NCBI GenBank assembly: GCA_036924085.1
Contig: JAVGWX010000012.1
Coordinates: 8,306,668-8,370,667, forward strand
DNA from: Ariolimax columbianus
Lineage: Eukaryota; Mollusca; Gastropoda; Stylommatophora; Arionidae
Length of the DNA: 64,000 nt
Reading direction: 5' to 3'
The first letter of the stretch is position 1, and each line of letters opens with the position of its first letter. Position numbers and translations under genes: made by a program. The notes below the pieces were generated by a model that saw only the letters and a program-made list of their open reading frames with translations, did not search any database and was not told the DNA's origin. Below, piece by piece: positions 60,491 to 64,000 of the stretch.

Positions 60491-60907
60491 GTTTTGCTTC
60501 CTAGTAATTACACGTCTAAGAAGCAGTCATAAAATGTTTATATGCTCTCTTCAACTTGTACAATTTAGCTGAATAGCTACCAATAACTGCTTGTGCAAAG
60601 AGTCCTTGATGATACTCATTTTGTTGCACTTATTTAATCGTTTCTCGGTCCCGATATAGGATCATTGTTTCCATTTCTAATGTTTCCATTGGCTCAGTCA
60701 TTGACTGCCGTCTATGACAGCAAAAACGCGCATAACATTGCGGTTAGTGTCTAAAACTTTACTGCTGCTTAATTATTTGAATTTCGGCAATTACGTGTGC
60801 GTGTTCAGCTTAACATATGTTTTCATGTATCGGGGTTCAATCGATGAGCTAGGGAAAATGGATGGTACAAAAACAAAACGCTTAAAGTGAATTGAAATGA
60901 TGTAACA

Positions 60908-61758
60908 GTTCCCAAGGAGCAAGGGGAGTTTAGGATACCTGAACATGTTAAAGCTTAAAGCTACCTGAATGCGTGTCAAGGTCACTCACCGTCTCAGCAA
61001 ATGAGAACAGAGTTAGTGTAAGGAATGTGGACAGGTAGAAACTGACACTGGCCTTCCAATTTTGGTAGAGAGAGTTTGATTTACAGACGGAATGGCAGCG
61101 GGACTTGCTGCTAGAGAATGAGTGACAGGTGTGCAAAGTGTTTCGTTCCAATGGGACTGAAGATGGCCATCACCTGAGATCGATTGGTCAAGCTCTGGCT
61201 TTACTTGAGGATATATAACTCGAGACAAAGTTTAGCTCGAGTGGCTGGAGGAGAGATGGAGAGTGAGAGAGAGAGAGAGACTGAATGTAAATAGGTGTGT
61301 GAGTTTTGCATTAAGATAATCTGAAAGTGTGTTTGTAAGCCAGGACACAATGTGAACGAGTTATGTCGATATCGCCCGCCTGAGGGGATTTCAGTGAGGA
61401 AGAGTATTTCAGATAGGTGTGTTGAGGACGCAGTTAAGGCGATGTGTGTGTGTGATGTAATTGCAAGGCAATAGAACTGGGTTTTAGTTAGTTGGGAATT
61501 CCATCAAGAGCTAATGCTTACAATTCCCGTTTTAGTAATATGTATATTAACATATATATAATAATAGAATGTTTAGTTAAGATATGTATTATATTGTGTT
61601 TGTAATTTCTCTACTCATTTCTATGATATGAGTATGATATAATAAATACGCCACCTGTTGTGTGATATGTCATTTACTGAGTATGGTCATGATGATGTGG
61701 ATGAGTGTGAGAATGTTCTAAGTTAGAATAACAGCCAGGGCAAACAGTGGGTTTACTA
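60908..61758 (+). mobile_element. Interspersed repeat with LTR-like layout, copy 2
   Basis: Inserted in block B relative to block A (between 47778 and 47790 in A). Starts TGTAACAGTTCC and ends near GGCAAACAGTGGG. ATGA on both sides is a candidate 4-bp target duplication. Internal TATATAACTCGAG near 61211 and AATAAATACGCC near 61640 are conserved with the copy at 29045-30016. An (AG)n run sits at 61266-61281. No protein-coding region. A solo LTR is the best guess, but the 3' end does not give a clean CA boundary. Confidence 0.7.
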
Positions 61759-62016
61759 CTATGAGATGAAGGTGAGTCATGTTAACTTAGGTGCATCTAT
61801 GTGATCTCTGTCGTGATGTACATCTGCTACAGAATAGAACCGGACACTGTGTCAACAACTGAAGGTTTTCCCAAATGTAATAGTATGTGTGGTTAGTATA
61901 CGGATTAGAACTAAAACTAGCCGGGTTCAAATATGTTTGTTTATCATTTATGTAGCAAATCAAGCTCGTGTTTCTGTAATTAAATAGTGTGCCTGCAACG
62001 GTTGAGCAGGCCTCGG

Positions 62017-62265
62017 TGAGATAACAGCAGATATAGATAACAGGTGTGATAACAGCAGATATAGATAACATGTATGATAACAGCAGATATAGATAACAGG
62101 TGTGATAACAGCAGATATAGATAACATGTCTGATAACAGCAGATATAGATAACAGGTATGATAACATGTCTGATAACAGCAGATATAGATAACATGTGTG
62201 ATAACAGCAGATATAGATAACATGTCTGATAACAGCAGATATAGATAACAGGTATGATAACATGT
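62017..62265. repeat. 28-bp minisatellite (block B), expanded
   Basis: About 9 copies of TGATAACAGCAGATATAGAT plus AACATGTG or AACAGGTA, including shortened 14-bp units (GATAACATGTCT). Interrupted by LINE L5 at about 62266. Confidence 0.93.
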
Positions 62266-64000
62266 CTTCTTCTTCTTCTTCTGCGTACACAGTCAGGCAG
62301 TAACCATTATTTTTTCGAAAAAAGCGGCGGTCATCCTGAGGCTCTCGCCACTGCCATAGAGCTTGTCTTGCAGTTCCACTGGTAATGGCCACATCTGCTC
62401 TCTCTGATCCTCGTATGTCGGGCAGTTCTGCAGCAGATCTTGAGTGGTCATTTTACCAGTACCGCACGGGCATTCGTCGGTACACCCTATCTTCAATTTG
62501 TTGAATAGGTGGTACCTCAGTCTGTTGTGGCCAGTGCGAAGTCTGAAGACAACGACCTGCTCTCTTCGGTTCAACTGGTAATAGGCATCGTTTTTGGTGT
62601 AAAAAGTATATTCGGTTTCCCATTTGGTCATGTATCTGGCTTTGATAAGCCGTTTTGACTCTTCGTACGTCATACTGATATCTGTTTGTGGTAGTCTTGC
62701 CCCTTCTTTTGCCAGTCTGTCTGCCTCCTCGTTGCCTTGGATGTTGCAGTGTGACGGAACCCACTGTACCACTACCCTTTTTGGTGTGGACTGCTGGCAC
62801 AGTTTGCAGAGTGCTGCTCTTAAGTCATTAAGCTCAGTGTTTTTCTGGCTTTTTAGCGCTGTGACTACGGCGAGAGCATCTGTCAGCAGGACTATATGGC
62901 TCTCATTTTCACTGTGTGTCACCATTTCTTCCACTGCCGCCCTCAGTGCCTCTGCCTCCGCTCTGAAATTGCTTGTGTACTTACCAGTAGCGAATGACAG
63001 TGTTATTTTTCTGCCATTTGGTAGGTTCAGGAATGCTCCTGCCCCTCCGTTCTGTGTAGTGTTTGTTAAAGAACCGTCGGTGTATGCATGGGTCCAGTCC
63101 ATGATTGGGTAGCTTTTCGTTATGAAGCTTAGGGTAGTGTCTCTCCTTTCTTTTTCAGTCTGGCAGTTTTTGTTTGCAATACCTGGTATATTTTCTACCA
63201 CCTCTGGAGATATATTCTGCCTCCAGGTAGGTTTTCGTACAGTAGTGATGGGTTTTGCTGTTGTTAGTGCGTTTATGGGATCTTCGTGCATCTTTGCTTT
63301 GGCTATTTCTGCAAAGTTTCTCCGCTTTAGTTTCCCATTTCCCAAATTGTTTAGTCTCTGGTACATTGGATGGTCCGTCAGTCTTCGGAGTTTCTCTGAC
63401 TGCAGCTGGGCTCTGCAGTCTCTTCTATCGGTCATGGATTGCAGTTTTGTAATCTTTTCAAGTTCTACAATTGGCGTTGACTTCATGCCCCCTGTTATAA
63501 TTCTCATGGCTTGGTTTTGAAGTTTGTTAACTTTATCGAAGTTCGCCTTCGCTGCTGTTGTCCATGCCGCAATGCCATACTCGAGAACTGGTCTCACTCT
63601 TCCAGTGTACAATTTCTGTAGTATGCCTTCGTCTGCTCCCCAGCTTGTGCCAGCAAGTTTCCTCATGATTGTCATTCTTTCTCTGGCTTTCATTCGGTTT
63701 CTCTCAATCTGACTTTTCCATGTCATGCGCCGATCAAATGTGACTCCCAGATAGGTTGGGTTGTCGTTTGGCTGCAGGATTTTGCCATTTAGACTTAATT
63801 TGGTACTTTGGGGTTTTAATGAAAGCGAGAATATTGTGCATGTGGTTTTCTCCTCGTTTATTTTGACCAGCCATGAGTTCGCCCACTCTTCCAGCGATGT
63901 TAGGGCCGTCTGCATCCGATTTCTTGCTATGGTGAGATTCTTTTCAGAGGTCCACATAGCCAGATTGTCTGCAAACATTGAGCTATGGACTCTTCTTGGT
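62266..64000 (-). mobile_element. RNase H-bearing LINE (copy L5), continues off the right edge
   Basis: The minus-strand element has a continuous frame from 63978 to 62293 (561 codons), the best preserved in the window. It begins in the RT catalytic block, which reads MFADNLAMW instead of MFADDLAMW, so the second catalytic Asp is Asn. RNase H follows (YTDGS, FRAEAEAL, LLTDALAV, VPSHCNIQGNEEAD), then the knuckle CPCGTGKMTTQDLLQNC, in which the usual EHLLQNC has become QDLLQNC, losing the His. It ends EKIMVTA, with tail GTACGCAGAAGAAGAAGAAG. RT is predicted inactive despite the open frame. Confidence 0.93.

Larger units (their letters stand above)
59168..62265. repeat. Segmental duplication, block B (contains exon 1B)
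   Basis: Counterpart of 45303-49336. Left edge AAACTGGCC directly after LINE L4; right edge truncated in the 28-bp minisatellite by LINE L5. Lacks the SINE present in A and contains an LTR-like insertion at 60908-61758. Confidence 0.93.

Overview
This is a window of animal nuclear DNA: spliced exons with GT/AG boundaries, large introns, minisatellites, LINEs, SINEs, mariner remnants and broken pieces of a 18S/28S rDNA unit. I infer a lophotrochozoan, most likely a mollusc, from the style of the rDNA, the modular SINEs and the repeat load. No species can be named from the sequence alone.

The one host gene I can reconstruct lies on the minus strand. It is a sodium/solute symporter of the SLC5 family, in the SLC5A5/A6/A8/A12 group (monocarboxylate, vitamin and iodide carriers). 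Seven exons join with consistent phases: 47185-47373, 40655-40924, 37257-37410, 31700-31838, 26713-26893, 11118-11247 and 1-678. Together they give about 580 codons, from the start Met almost to the C-terminus, which runs off the left edge. Exon 1 exists twice (47185-47373 and 60302-60490) because about 3-4 kb around it has been duplicated.

The introns are mostly repeats. From left to right there are 42-, 55-, 48- and 34-bp minisatellites (0.8-5.4 kb), a LINE graveyard with one LINE nested in another (5.8-9.6 kb), about 11.6 kb of GAT-rich satellite interrupted by two SINEs (11.65-23.3 kb), further minisatellites, a mariner pseudogene (28 kb), an LTR-like repeat (29-30 kb), and a 5'-truncated RNase H-bearing LINE inserted in a 65-bp satellite (32.2-34.1 kb).

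Upstream of exon 1 the two duplicated blocks (A, 45.3-49.3 kb; B, 59.2-62.3 kb) flank a scrambled cluster. A 5'ETS fragment is fused directly to the 3' part of 28S, followed by two LINE copies head to head, then 18S plus 5'ETS in reverse, then another LINE fragment. A further LINE copy runs off the right edge.

The most unusual content is a pair of about 1.1-1.3 kb retroposons (15103-16384 and 47961-49094). Their 5' halves are two successive pieces of 28S rRNA, they share a 3' domain with a nearby tRNA-derived SINE, and their tail matches the 3' tail of the local LINE. Both have 11-12 bp target-site duplications, and one has an empty-site comparison in the duplicated block. They look like a dimeric 28S rRNA-derived SINE mobilised by the local RNase H-bearing LINE.
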